A stretch of DNA of 64,000 nucleotides from Synchiropus splendidus (lineage: Eukaryota; Chordata; Actinopteri; Syngnathiformes; Callionymidae): assembly GCF_027744825.2 (NCBI RefSeq), contig NC_071334.1, forward strand, positions 35,185,937 through 35,249,936, given 5' to 3'. Both the position numbers and the translations under genes were made by a program. The first letter of the stretch is position 1. Each line of letters opens with the position of its first letter. Below, piece after piece: positions 22,301 through 48,960 of the stretch. Below the pieces are notes generated by a model. The model searched no databases, had not been told where the DNA came from, and saw only the letters and a program-made list of their open reading frames with translations.

Positions 22301-24812
22301 AAAGAGAAAAGAAATTTAGCACTGAGACGTCAACTGTTCATCACTCTGTGGAAGGTAATATTTTTGCCATTGAAATGGCTGACAAGTATTATTCCAGAAA
22401 AATACTGCTTCAATTGTCCTGACTAGTAAAATATTTATAATATTTTGGGAGATGACTTTGAATGGCCCCCCTCTGCTTGTGATGGAGTAATGAAAGAAAA
22501 GTAGTTGATGCGTGGAGGAGCCAGGAAAGAGCTCTGAGCCACACCAGCTCTTGAACGCAGCATTTATGTCATAACATGAGACTGAATCTGTTCTGGGATG
22601 AGATGCTTCCTTTTCTATTTCTGCATTAAAACTTGTATGTAGATATTGGAGGTTGCTGAATGACAGACAGATTCTGGTGGACAGATGGACGAGCACAATG
22701 CTCACAGCAGTGACTCCAGAAGACGAGTGAGATTCTCTTGGACGGAGAGAGTGTGATAGGATTTGGCAGCGAGTCTCCGCTCGTCTCCATCTGTGCTCGC
22801 TCCTTCCTCTCAGCTCCTGTTTGTTTGCATCTTTGTTCGCGGCGAATATCTCGTCTGATATTTGCAGCCAGACACAAAGAATGCTAATTAGCATCCGCGC
22901 GTCCAAATCAAATGAGTCATGGTTAGATGAGTGGTCGACGAAGGAAGAGAGAAGGACCTCGAGTTGCTGTGTGTTTGCAGGAGGCCATGACACAGTGGTA
23001 CCAGCACTACCAAGCCGCACAAGCTCAGAGTTACAGCACAGCAGCGCCGCCTGAGGCCAACGCAGAGTACAACAAGGAGCACACGCAGGCACAGGTAATT
23101 CATGTGTGCACTCATGTGGCTCGACCACTTCCTGTTTCAATGCAAAAGATGCCCTGCACACCGCATAAAGATGGCGTATGTTTATCAGTGTGTGTGGTTG
23201 TTAGTCCATATGTGATGGTCTGGTGACCCTCCATGGTGTAGGATCCTGCCCGCAGTGACCCCATTTACGGAAGAAAACGACTCGATGAAATGATTGCCTA
23301 AAAGGGCTTTATTTTGAAAAGCTCAATTAATGGTCATATAAATGTATGAGAGATTATTAGTTTAATATCAGTTTAACATGAAAAAAACAAAAATAAATGA
23401 ATTATTCAATTGATTTTTATTTTTTTGGAAAATGTTTTTTGAAATTAGCTTTTGTTCTTAAGTGTCTTGTAAAATATTCCTGATACGATTATTAAAGTTC
23501 ATTTGGCGAAAATGCTCTTTTAACTTTGGGGCACTTACATTACTCCTCAGAGTGATGTAATGTTATGTCTTAGTGCTTAAATACTTTAATACTACTAAAA
23601 ATGCTACTGAACTTTTTATGATCATTTTTGTTCCTACATTTCCCCGCTTGTTTAGAGCAAACAATTGCACTTGAAATAGATTCTTTAAAATTCCTTGTTC
23701 TGCGGATCCTACTATTGGAGCACTTCACCGTTGTTGTCCTGTGAAGCAAAGAGCTTTCTCTTCAGGTCACATGACGTTCCTGGTCCAGACGTTCCCTGGG
23801 GAGGCGACACAAGTGCTCGCTGTTCCTCGTGTGATCTGAATCCGAACTTGGTGTTCTGATTTTCTCTGCTCGCCATTTTCCAAATTTCTTTTAGGGCCAC
23901 TTCCTGCCCTTGCTTCGTGCTCTCTTCTGAGAAAATGATCTCCAACAATGTCGGTGTGGTGTTTGGAGAGATAGCAGGGCTGAGATAGCCTTGCTATGAG
24001 CGGAGATCAGGCCATGTCAGGAACATAACCACCAAAATCTAGTAACAGAAATGACGATAATCCAGTCTAAATCATCCAGTGTGTTTTGTCTCCAGGCTCC
24101 ACCTGTCTCCAGCTACTCTGACTACACCACCTACATGCAGGCCATCACTCAGTACTACACACAGCCTGCCACAGCCGCACAAGCCTACGCCACCAAGGTA
24201 TACACACATGCTTTTGGGTTCAAGCCAAAAACTCTGTCCGCCTGTCTTGCCAACTCCAACACACAGACTAACACACAAGGAACACCGCTCACACACACAC
24301 TCTGTCATCTGTGCTGCAGGACGTAGACGTGTGCAAGCCTCTGGGTGTGTCCCTGCACGCCGTCAGTAACGGCGCCGCACCCACGCCGGCCGTCCTGCCT
24401 GCCGCCACTGTGCTTCCTGCCTACAGCACCCTTCCCATCATGCCGGGCTTCCTGGGGGCAGCACACCCACCACCAGCCCCGCCCACCGCCGTCACTGACT
24501 GGAATGCCTACTACTACGTAAGACTTTTATAGTTATCCAACTCTCACTAAGAGAGGAGATAATAGTTAGCAAGCTGTAGTTTTTAAAGCCGGTTTCAGAC
24601 ACTGTCCCGGGGTCAGCACTCTTTCACATCAAAGGCAAGGAATAAAGACCACGTGTTGAATTGTGTTCCAGAACCAGACCAGGGGCCACAAGAGGGAGTA
24701 CCCGCAGTTGGCAGTGCAGGAAGTGACATCATCAGATGGCGGCTACATCGGCCAACACTCGCAGGGTCTGGGTGGTCAGTATGCCGACTACTTCAAAAGG
24801 AAGCGGCTCTAG
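3998..24812 (+). CDS. raver2: raver2, ribonucleoprotein PTB-binding 2 (5' partial; 14 visible coding exons)
   Basis: RNA-binding protein of the raver family, which binds PTB (PTBP1) and is thought to act as a nuclear splicing co-regulator. Exons: 3998-4305, 5416-5580, 12648-12839, 17477-17597, 17906-17988, 18060-18158, 18368-18479, 20064-20335, 20766-20874, 21214-21392, 22981-23094, 24096-24197, 24320-24517, 24672-24812. Joined they give 730 residues and a TAG stop, with every phase consistent. Visible residues 1-32 are the end of RRM1. RRM2 has RNP2 LCLTNLP (38-44) and RNP1 KGYGFVEY (77-84). RRM3 has RNP2 CLCVDRLP (127-134) and RNP1 RGFGVVEY (167-174). Three PTB-binding type motifs follow: SLLGDP (325-330), GLLGDSP (352-358) and SLLGEPP (457-463). 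The segment about 488-684 is rich in Tyr, Gln and Ala, and the end is [22 protein letters not shown] and middle sequences fit human RAVER2 better than RAVER1 (for example [15 protein letters not shown]), and the neighbour jak1 supports this. The N-terminal exon lies upstream of the window. Confidence 0.95.
4994..5290 (-). repeat. Interspersed repeat family, copy A
   Basis: Read on the minus strand it contains ccaataatgtttacaacg, then gagcctcttcagtgcctctg. Close variants occur at about 48655-48960 and 44325-44475 and in short form near 22040-22150. The outer end (about 4998) reads ttagggctgtcaa, resembling a hAT-type terminus. It lies in the raver2 intron just before exon 2. Confidence 0.65.
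5416..5580 (+). CDS. raver2: raver2 visible exon 2 (RRM2-RRM3 linker, start of RRM3)
   Basis: Flanked by ttcag and gtatga, 55 codons, phase 0 at both ends. Reads QWMDVNQL then RCLCVDRLP, the linker and first strand of RRM3, ending KPVFCQ. This matches the human RAVER2 segment of the same length. Confidence 0.95.
5826..6238 (+). mobile_element. LINE 3' fragment (RTE-like reverse transcriptase C-terminus)
   Basis: A frame with some breaks reads [19 protein letters not shown], then [20 protein letters not shown], then [20 protein letters not shown] and ends [13 protein letters not shown] with a stop. This is the extreme C-terminus of a reverse transcriptase very common in fish genomes, followed by a short 3' UTR and a terminal (AAG)n run at 6220-6233. 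Only the 3' end is present, as expected of a 5'-truncated insertion. The clade name (RTE) is from memory. Confidence 0.8.
6735..6774. promoter_or_regulatory. Clustered CCAAT, octamer-like and RFX X-box-like motifs
   Basis: Within 40 bp the + strand has attgg (inverted CCAAT) at 6735-6739, tttgcat (7 of 8 bases of the octamer) at 6742-6748, cagcaac at 6753-6759 and gtttccatggtgag at 6761-6774, close to the RFX consensus GTTNCCATGGNAAC. Intronic, so it would be an enhancer rather than a promoter. Motif match only. Confidence 0.3.
9695..9910 (+). mobile_element. Decayed LINE 3' fragment, same family as 5.8-6.2 kb
   Basis: Reads [19 protein letters not shown], then an Arg/Lys/Gly-rich tract, corresponding to the [14 protein letters not shown] segment of the copy at 6 kb but with frameshifts. 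An A-rich tail follows near 9940-9958. More diverged, hence probably an older insertion. Confidence 0.6.
12648..12839 (+). CDS. raver2: raver2 visible exon 3 (RRM3 second half)
   Basis: Acceptor ccctccag, donor gtgagt, 64 codons, phase 0. Begins [17 protein letters not shown] (RNP1 of RRM3) and ends in the family signature [13 protein letters not shown] 7.1-kb intron with LINE remnants precedes it. Confidence 0.95.
13390..13660 (-). mobile_element. Degenerate LINE-derived fragment (antisense)
   Basis: The + strand resembles the antisense of a frequent fish LINE segment: gtgtcctgcgtctgactcct, then gacgtgcacaggagac, then ctcccagatgtctgagcttc. No intact frame remains. Identification is from memory of the consensus, so it is tentative. 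Confidence 0.45.
16492..17170. mobile_element. Non-autonomous DNA transposon with 20-bp TIRs (pogo/mariner-like)
   Basis: The left end tggtacctcggttttcgaac (from 16495) and the reverse complement of the right end tggtacctcggttctcgacc (up to 17168) differ at 2 of 20 positions. Both ends continue outward as cag/cc. The internal 640 bp encode no transposase. A second subterminal motif ttcgaacaaat occurs near both ends (about 16540 and 17107). No clear target duplication is visible, so the superfamily is a guess based on the cagtggtacctcgg terminus. Confidence 0.65.
17477..17597 (+). CDS. raver2: raver2 visible exon 4 (post-RRM helix region)
   Basis: Acceptor cgctcag, donor gtgagc. Reads [15 protein letters not shown] then [13 protein letters not shown], matching the conserved KGLLPEPN block after RRM3 in both raver paralogues. 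Ends in phase 1. Confidence 0.94.
17906..17988 (+). CDS. raver2: raver2 visible exon 5
   Basis: Acceptor tttcttcag. Completes the split Gly codon and reads [20 protein letters not shown], equivalent to the human RAVER2 segment ending LNKAHQ. The donor gttggt is non-optimal but keeps phase 0 into the next exon. The following intron is only 71 bp. Confidence 0.92.
18060..18158 (+). CDS. raver2: raver2 visible exon 6
   Basis: Acceptor gacgttgcag, donor gtaagt, 33 codons. Reads [20 protein letters not shown] then QQLLHLK, aligning with the human MGN..LFLQNLSHIPLAQQQL block. Confidence 0.94.
18368..18479 (+). CDS. raver2: raver2 visible exon 7 (two LLG-type PTB-binding motifs)
   Basis: Acceptor tctgcag, donor gtcagt, ends in phase 1. 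Carries SSLLGDPS at its start and GLLGDSP at its end. These resemble the [S/G][I/L]LGxxP motifs that raver proteins use to bind PTB RRM2. Confidence 0.93.
18480..20063 (+). repeat. Intron with degenerate tandem GACAAGTC-type repeats (about 19270-20010)
   Basis: The words gacaagtca, agacaagt and gtcattga recur at irregular spacing, for example at 19301, 19801, 19902, 19964 and 19984. This looks like an old minisatellite that has diverged. A perfect TGACGTCA (CRE) lies at 19412-19419. The rest of the intron shows nothing recognisable. Confidence 0.45.
20064..20335 (+). CDS. raver2: raver2 visible exon 8 (Pro/Ser/Gly-rich linker)
   Basis: Acceptor ttttgtccag, donor gtaaga. The phase-1 base from the previous exon completes a Glu codon and the frame stays open for 90 codons to GTEGTM. 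Low-complexity Pro/Ser/Gly sequence with no recognisable domain. Support comes from phase and splice sites more than from similarity. Confidence 0.85.
20766..20874 (+). CDS. raver2: raver2 visible exon 9 (SLLGEPP PTB-binding motif)
   Basis: Acceptor tattttcag, donor gtgaac, ends in phase 1. Contains [13 protein letters not shown] then [11 protein letters not shown], the best conserved stretch of the raver C-terminal half and closer to RAVER2 (NLASVLP) than to RAVER1 (NLHSLLP). Confidence 0.95.
21214..21392 (+). CDS. raver2: raver2 visible exon 10 (start of Tyr/Gln-rich tail)
   Basis: Acceptor acttgtgcttcag, donor gtacac. The split Gly codon is completed and 59 codons stay open, ending [11 protein letters not shown]. 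Ser/Thr/Ala/Tyr-rich with no counterpart I can align in human RAVER2. Three frames are open here, but only this one fits the incoming phase. Confidence 0.85.
21393..22980 (+). other. raver2: raver2 1.6-kb intron
   Basis: Contains a short copy of the interspersed repeat family near 22040-22150 and a near-CTCF motif at 21639-21652. The other strand has an unusually long open frame (22316-23161, 281 codons) running through the next exon. It shows no recognisable domain and starts inside an intron. Confidence 0.55.
22981..23094 (+). CDS. raver2: raver2 visible exon 11 (Tyr/Gln-rich)
   Basis: Acceptor gtgtttgcag, donor gtaatt, 38 codons in phase 0. Reads [18 protein letters not shown] and ends EHTQAQ. 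Ala/Gln/Tyr low complexity. A 281-codon open frame on the opposite strand overlaps it and is judged to be chance. Confidence 0.85.
24096..24197 (+). CDS. raver2: raver2 visible exon 12 (Tyr/Gln-rich)
   Basis: Acceptor ttttgtctccag, donor gtatac, 34 codons in phase 0. Contains [18 protein letters not shown]: six Tyr in 34 residues, spaced like the preceding exons. Confidence 0.87.
24320..24517 (+). CDS. raver2: raver2 visible exon 13 (Ala/Pro-rich, ends DWNAYYY)
   Basis: Acceptor ctgtgctgcag, donor gtaaga, 66 codons in phase 0. Ala/Pro-rich middle ([19 protein letters not shown]) and an aromatic end DWNAYYY directly at the donor. Confidence 0.88.
24672..24812 (+). CDS. raver2: raver2 last coding exon and stop
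   Basis: Acceptor ttgtgttccag, then 46 codons and TAG. Ends [19 protein letters not shown] plus the basic end KRKRL. The QHSQG..Y....LK/RKR tail is the C-terminal hallmark of both raver proteins and confirms the gene end. Confidence 0.96.
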   Translation, partial: NQTRGHKREYPQLAVQEVTSSDGGYIGQHSQGLGGQYADYFKRKRL

Positions 24813-27110
24813 TCCCGAAGCCCTGCGCCCCGAAGCCTCCAGGAGAAGGTTTTATCGAAGCCATACCGTGCTCCTCTATTGTGGCACTTTTGTAAACACG
24901 CCGTTGCTTTTGTCCCGTTTACGCCTTAAAATCTTTTCAATATTAACGGTGGTCTGCGTCGCACGTTCAAGCTGCTTTTCACCATTTTGGACTGACACGT
25001 TTTGTTGCTTGGTTTGTTTTTACTGCTTTTGTAACTTTTCACTGTCGAGAGTGTGCATGTGTGTGTGCGTGTGTGTGTGTGGGAAGTGTCAGCCATTCCA
25101 ATCCCATGGACGGGAGCACTTCAGGAATTAAAGGGGCCTCAGCCAATCAGCGGCCCTAGAACACTGGCGACCTTCGCGAGCCACAGACTTGACTGTGTGC
25201 ATGGAGAAACAGAAAGCCATGTGAGCAGACGGCTCGTCTCTGAAAGACGAATCTTTGACAGAGATATTTGTATTTACAGGCTTATTATTATTATTATTAT
25301 TATTGCTATTGTTGTATTTAACACCAATGCTTTTAGTTACTGAAGTGACTCACCTATCCAGTAGGTGGCGCTTTAACTGCCATCTATGTGGATTTTGATG
25401 TTGTGACTAGTTATAGAAGAATCCCAACGATTCCGGCCATTGATAGGTCAAAACAGAAGCAGGAAGTAGAAGTCTGGTGTGATTCTGTGTTATTCCTGAA
25501 ACTTAAAATGACTAGCTTTTATTTTTACGGTATTCGTCTGTGGTATTGAAGTGCAGTGCCCAACTTGCACCTCTGCTGTTATAGTTGGGATCGGACACAC
25601 ATTTTTGACCATCCACAAAGAAGTATACCGTGTGTGAAGTATACAAAGCTCACGAGCCATGTGTGCACTGTGGACTTCACGTGACACGATGGAAACCCTC
25701 AAATATGGAACTATGAGGCTAAGCATTTCCTATATGTATCTGGAACGTGTAAAAAAGCAACAGCTATTAATATGCTTCAAAGGTAGATTGGCCATGCTCA
25801 CAGCTGTGTTGTGATGGTTCTGCACATGACGGCACAACAGTTTGGAACCAAAGGGGATATTTTTGTTGAAAGTCTTAACTTCCACATTTTTCAGCTTCTT
25901 GTCATGTTCTGTGTTTTCATTTGGGGGAAAATGTTGTAGTGTGTGTCGTTTCTTTGTCTTTCACCTTTGCCATCAGCAACCCGTACACCCCTTCAAGACG
26001 AGGAAGGTGGACGACCTTCTCTTCCTTGATCTGGTCCAAGCACCACATTGGTGGTCTTATTCTTTCTTGGTCCAACTCTGCCCCTCCCCTCCGCTTGTCC
26101 AAACCACCTGCCTCCCTGACTTTATCTCCAAACTTCGCTCTGAGATACACATTTCAGATCTGTTGCCAATAACTTCTTCATGGCTTCTAACTCTGGGTCT
26201 GAAACCACAGTGTCTGGCTCATCCACCCACTAGCACTGACAGTGTGGGTCAAACTCATTTTGCCGCTTTCATGTCCAGCTCTTCTCGTGGATTGCAACAT
26301 TTCCAAGACATTGCTGTGTTGCTATGTTGGAGTGCCCAATGAGATCGTCTCAGAAGATCTAACAGCGTGGTCGTAAAGGTTTGGCCACAGCTATTGGCCT
26401 GGACTCGGAGCAATAAAGGAGGACATGCACAGTGTCTTCGCCTCCACACACTTGTTTACCTAAACTTCCCTCGCTGTTCTCGCTTATATCACTGAGCAGA
26501 ATATTACTTACATCTCCATGGTAACGTGTCTAAAAAGCAATAGTGGCCAAGATCTGATGGGAGCGTCGCCACGGCGACAAAAAGATTCTGTGTAGAAGTT
26601 TTTATGACTTTCTGACGCCACATATATTTCTCGTTCACTCTGCGATGATGTTGACGTCTTTTATATTATGACCTCAAAATGTCCTGCTGTAAATGAGCGC
26701 TGGCTGAATTGTAGACTGTATTAACTGTGTGATGAACCTCTTTAACGCCCCCTGCTGTTTGGCTCCGGTACTGCCGATATCACATGAAATGTACAGGAAT
26801 TTAAAAAGTTTGTGTTTTAGACATTTCAAGTTTTCAAGCAATATAATGTGTATGAGGACTTCTGACGCACATTTCTATCTTCATGGTTTTACCTTTTCTA
26901 TTCTGCTCTGTTGTTTTTTTGGAGGCTGGAGTGGCTAGTAGGAAACAATTTTATTTTACAGGAAAAGTTGACAAACCTTGGTTGTGAGTTGTTTCAAGCT
27001 GATTTTCTAAGTTTGTCTTTGATGCTGCTGTTGAGTTACATAATCCAGAGTTTGATACATCTAGAGCCTTGAATAAAAACTGCAACAAGAAACAAATTTT
27101 GTGTGACCTC
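24813..27110 (+). other. raver2: Probable raver2 3' UTR and downstream flank
   Basis: Sequence after the raver2 stop. Candidate polyadenylation hexamers on the + strand are aataaa at 26411 and 27071; attaaa at 25127 is a weaker variant. Includes GT-rich (25054-25081) and ATT (25281-25305) microsatellites and a perfect CTCF core motif. The true transcript end cannot be fixed from sequence alone. Confidence 0.45.
25358..25371 (+). promoter_or_regulatory. Perfect CTCF core motif
   Basis: ccagtaggtggcgc matches the 14-base CTCF core CCASYAGRKGGCRS at every position, on the + strand, about 550 bp after the raver2 stop. Motif evidence only; occupancy unknown. Confidence 0.45.
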
Positions 27111-27122
27111 TTTCATCAACAC

Positions 27123-27227
<105 letters not shown>

Positions 27228-27659
27228 CTTCATAATGAGAGAGAATATTCATAATGAAATAATATTAATAATTTCTTATAACGTGAAATTGCCCCGTTTA
27301 GTAAAAAGTATTAGTTTCTCAAATAAAAAGTGAATAACTGTGTCCATATCAGGATCAGTGTGTTTATTAGCTCACTGCCCTAATGATAGACCTGTCCCAA
27401 TATACTTTCCCCAGATTAATAGACTCGTAGACAAAACACTGGTGTAGTATTCAAATGCAAATTTAGTAATGTAATGTTGGTCACATGAATGGGTTTATCA
27501 ACACTCTCCGTCACCCTCAGGGTCATGAGTCCCACACATTTGGACAATAGGAATTAAAATAGTGTTTCATCAGTCCACCACCAGTATGGTGACAGCATGT
27601 CAGATAAACAAGGACAAGAGACAAGATCATCCGCACTGTACCCAGTAAAGCTGTTGAGC

Positions 27660-28570
27660 GCCCCACTTCTTTTCAGCCCCTCTCACTCTTCCTCAACGCA
27701 CTGACGTCCAACGCTCCACCATCATCCTGGTCCCCAAGAAACCCAGCATCACAGGGCTGAATGTCTACAGAGTGGTCACTCGGCCATCTGTGGTTATGGA
27801 GTCCACCTGAAAGTGCAGTGCCAGTAGACATCTTTATTCTCTGCAGAAAGCTTTTCCAACAGACAGACAGTGCAGTGAACACAGTTCTCCATCTGAGGCT
27901 CACCCTGAGACTGAAGTGCAGGTCTTGTTTGTGGATGTCAGCTCAGTGTTCAACACAAACATCCCTCCATCCTCCTGCTCAAAACCGGCCCACCTCACCT
28001 GACTGATGAGTCAGCAGGATTGGCTGGGACGGTCCCCCTCAGCACCACCATCCCCACAGGGAAGAGTCCATCTTCTCCCTCTCTAGACGCCAATGTTCCT
28101 CTGAAGTTTGCTGATGACACCACCATCATCAGCCTCATCCAAAGTTGCAGACTGACAGCAAGTGCACCATCTCCTGTTTTAGTGCAGTTGGAACAATCTG
28201 GAGCTGGACATACTCAAGACCCCTCCATCCACGTCTGCCTGTTATAGTCCTAGTAGCTGTGTGTTCATCGGCCCGACCATCTCTCAAGCCTTCAGCTCCA
28301 TTTCCATGAAGGCCTGGTGACAGCTGTCCTTCCTAAGGTTCCTTCTCCTGGATGTGCTGCAGCAGTTCAACATTGCAGCGACTACCGAAGAGTACTGCTG
28401 AGTGCATCATCGGGGGCCGCTCTGCTCACAATCCGGGACTCGCACCTCTCATCATGATGGACCCCGCTCATTCCACCCTGCAAATCCTATGGAACCAACA
28501 TGCACCAATGCTCCTTCTTCCTACCAGCAGTTGCATCAATAAACATTTCATGCACTACCTTCACAGGGTC
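27660..28570 (+). mobile_element. Decayed LINE reverse transcriptase fragment
   Basis: Frame-shifted pieces of a non-LTR reverse transcriptase in order: STIILVPKKPSITGLNVYR (about 27710-27770), then a piece like the FVDFSSAFNT box (27930-27960), then LKFADDTTIISLIQ (about 28100-28140), the catalytic [Y/F]ADD box, and a tail region (28500-28550) like the NSFFP..V.LIN end of fish LINEs. Many stops and shifts, so dead. Clade not determined. Confidence 0.7.
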
Positions 28571-30296
28571 CAGCTGTTTATGTTGCAAACAGGTGATAAT
28601 CCCTCTTGACTTATACTTGCGTATACTGCTTCACCTGCACCTATGTGCTCAAATCCTGTTCACACTTCACCTCCCACTTCCTCATTTTTGAGACATCACG
28701 GCTCTTCATCACTCAAACCAAGCGTACTGACAATGGTTTCACACTCATTCATAAGCCCATGGAGCTGTCAGCTGGACACCAGTGTGAGAGCGGACAGCTG
28801 AGTCAGCACACCTCACAAAATGTCTGACCAGCACATTAGTCATGAGCAGTCGTCAAGCTGCCGTCACTCTGCAACTTGTCTACCACCCAACCGTCTAGAA
28901 AAGTCTGCCTCTGTGACGCCCGTCCATCCATCCAGGCGTGAGTGTCGGAGTACATACGTCCAAACATCTCCACGTCATACATACATGTATATATACACGT
29001 GTGGATAGATAGGTGAGTATAAAGAAAGACACAAAATGTGTAATAGATCTCTCACAAAATACAAAGCAGACTCAGAAAATATAACACAATACACACATAC
29101 AACATGGGTATAAAACCCACAACAAATGAAACACACCTTCAAGACAAGACATAGCGAATACAAACATGCACCTAAAAGCAACTAGCAAGTAAACTGCACA
29201 GTAAACTAAAAACACTTTGAAAACAGAATAATGAAACGTGACAAACCAGGTCACAAGGTGCAGGCGCGATGCACAACACAAGAGAAACTCATAAGCAGCT
29301 CATATATGAAAAGAAACAGAACAAAGGGGGACCAGGGGCATGTACAGAAAACACACCGATGCACTTGGACACACATCACCCACACAGATAAACAAGCGCC
29401 TCATGTTACTAGTCTGGAAACAGTCACAGAAGAAGGCAGGCAGGAGAAGTGTTTTTATTGATCACAGGCAAGACTGACAGCAACATTTGTTTATTTACAC
29501 ACACTTCACCGTTCGTTGCATTTCTAAAAATATATATTTATGCTACTTCTCAGCAGACGATCATCTGCTACATTCCGGAATGACTGTCGATTCCTGATAC
29601 TCCTTCCCTCCAAACCTGCAGCAAGAGTTACCATCAGCCAGCGAGCCAGACACTGGTACCAAATGAAGATTGAAACATGATTATTGTCAGTAAACTACAT
29701 CCACTTAAAAAGAGAAGACACAAAATGGCACACACAGAGGATTACACATTTACAATATCAACAGGAGTTTCTCCACAAGTGCCATGCTGTTTGGCCAATC
29801 CACACCTCACACAGCCAATTAAATCATCACATTAAAATTGTTATTTTAAATGTTTGTGTGTGACCATGAAGAACCTGTGACCAACACCTGTTTTGGGTTG
29901 GGCCTTATAACCAGTGATTTAAAAGCAAGTGGAACTCCGTGGCTGAAAAACAGAGACACTGACTGAAACGAGCCCACCACCCCCAAAATGTTAAAGTAAA
30001 AACACCCACTGGTTCATATGTTCGACACATCTTGCACATAAATTAATAACTGACAATAAAATGCTGTGACTCTGGGCCAAGACGCTGAAGATGATGAGCA
30101 CAACTTTGAATCTCTAAACCCTTCGCGTGCAATTTAGTCCTGGCTTGTGATGAACTGTGGAGAACAAAAATTCTAACATGATGCATTTCAGGTCAACTTT
30201 CCAAGTTTGGCCAAAGGGCCAGCAGCTGAAGTGAAGACTCAGAGAAGGGGAGTGCAGCATGCGCGTGGGACTCTAGCAACACACCTCCACAACACT

Positions 30297-30297
<1 letters not shown>

Positions 30298-30359
<62 letters not shown>
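30298..30359. repeat. (TG)n microsatellite, about 62 bp
   Basis: About 31 uninterrupted TG units. Confidence 0.97.
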
Positions 30360-30362
<3 letters not shown>

Positions 30363-30717
30363 GCTAGATGCAGGTGGGCTGTTGGACAAATATTAATCTG
30401 AGAATGAATACTTTATTTTGGAATCACTATTTCTCATGTGATATGCATGACAGGTTTTGGCAGTTTACAGTAAATTCATCGCGGGGATTACGTTCACTGA
30501 CCACCCCACAACATTTGAGAAATCGAATGGCAGAGGCAGAGTCACGCAGAGCTTTTAAATTTTACCATAAGATGAGTGGAGCGGAACAGACATCTGCCAT
30601 CACACTGCGCATTGTGAAGTATAGTTACCACATGAGAAAAAGGAAAGTTGGCTGGCCTGTATAAATGCACGATACACCGCAGCCGCGGAAGGTGAACCGT
30701 GATATTGAGAGGGAACA

Positions 30718-31370
30718 GTGTATACTAGGGATGGGCAGTATGGACAAAAAAAGTTATCGCGATAACTAAATTTCACGTCTCTGGTAGAAGCCACTGGTGT
30801 CTAACAGACTGCTCTGCCAGCTATATTTAGTGGTTAAATTGAGCCACCTCTCTAGTGTATCTCATGTCTCTGAACAGTTGACTTGAACTATGGACCAGTC
30901 TGGACTCATTTCCTAGATGCTACTGAAGAAACATTAGAAATAATGTGAATAAATGATCATTTAGTCATATTCTATTCTCTTATCATTATACAAACTGTCA
31001 GTCCTTTGTCTTGTGTGATGAAAAACCTTTTCACAATTCTCTCTCCAAAAATGGTTGTGTTCCATTGCCTTATTGAAGATTTCTCTTGTACTTTGACAGC
31101 TGTAGAATTTGTTGATGGTCCCTAACTGCTGCCCGATTGCTATGAACCTAAGAACCTATGAGGACCAGTCCATCTAATAAAATAAAGACAGATCCAGAGA
31201 CTGAGTTGCTGTCACGGTTTCGTCATGTTCACATGTGCAAGTCCAATGCAGTGAGTGAGCCGCGTGTTTATCGAATTTATCATGAGATGCAGATGCAGAA
31301 TTGTCGTGGTGGAGATTGTGTTTGGCGGTATATCGTGTACGATAAGGTATCACCCGTCCCTAGTGTATAC
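30718..31370. mobile_element. Non-autonomous hAT element with perfect 8-bp target duplication
   Basis: The element body 30726-31362 (637 bp) starts tagggatgggcagtat and ends with the reverse complement of tagggacgggtgatac. It is bracketed by identical 8-mers gtgtatac at 30718-30725 and 31363-31370. An 8-bp duplication plus TAGGGATGGG termini is typical of the hAT superfamily. No transposase frame is present. The intact duplication argues for a fairly recent insertion, possibly inside the jak1 3' UTR. Confidence 0.88.
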
Positions 31371-31629
31371 CGATCTAAACTATTGCCTTGAATGGATTCA
31401 ATTCATATCATGGTATCAATTCCAGGCCACACGGCGCAGCCCTGACCCAGACTTGTGTCTCCGCAGTAATGTTGCAGCTGTGAATCATCATTGTAGTTGT
31501 AAAGCAAATCTACTGGCTCATTACATACAATCCTTCAGACAATAACATGGTGAAACGCAGGTCCCTAAAATCTGAGCCTCTCACTCCTCCTCTGTCAGGG
31601 TGTGAGCCAACCGCCTCCAGCTCCAGACC

Positions 31630-48603
<16,974 letters not shown>

Positions 48604-48654
48604 ACAGTCTGTAAATGGGGGTAAAAAAAAACAAACTTGAATAAATTAAAATGA

Positions 48655-48960
48655 ACAGGGCTGTCAATAGACTAAAATGTTGATCTCAATCAATCATACT
48701 GAAGCTCAAACTCACAGTTAAAATGCATGGTTAATGGCAAATGAATCACACATTTTGTATGTTTTAAATGTAAGTTTAAGGAAGACTTTATCACCACAAG
48801 AGCCAATAATGTTTACAATGCTGTGCTTTAAGAATGTTTTTCAGTCTCTTCAGAACCTCTGAGGTTATTCTGAAGGAACTTCTTGAGAGTACGTGTTACG
48901 TGAGGTTGTTGTTTGCAAAAGGAAAGCTCTCACTGCAGTCTCTGTAGCAAGTAGAACAAC
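48655..48960 (+). repeat. Interspersed repeat family, copy B
   Basis: Starts agggctgtcaatagac and contains gccaataatgtttacaatgc, then tcagtctcttcagaacctct and gaggttattctgaagg. It is the best-preserved relative of copy A (reverse strand at about 5 kb). It lies 50 bp upstream of jak1 exon 2 in the first intron. Confidence 0.65.

Noticed and set aside
22316..23161. 281-codon open frame on the minus strand, the longest in the window
   Set aside because: It runs antisense through a raver2 exon and two intron parts, shows no domain or biased codon use that I can see, and has no promoter or splice context.
25917..26150. Minus-strand frame beginning KFGDKVREA, like part of the LINE tail protein
   Set aside because: The resemblance stops after about nine residues and the next conserved block (RWFGH) is missing.
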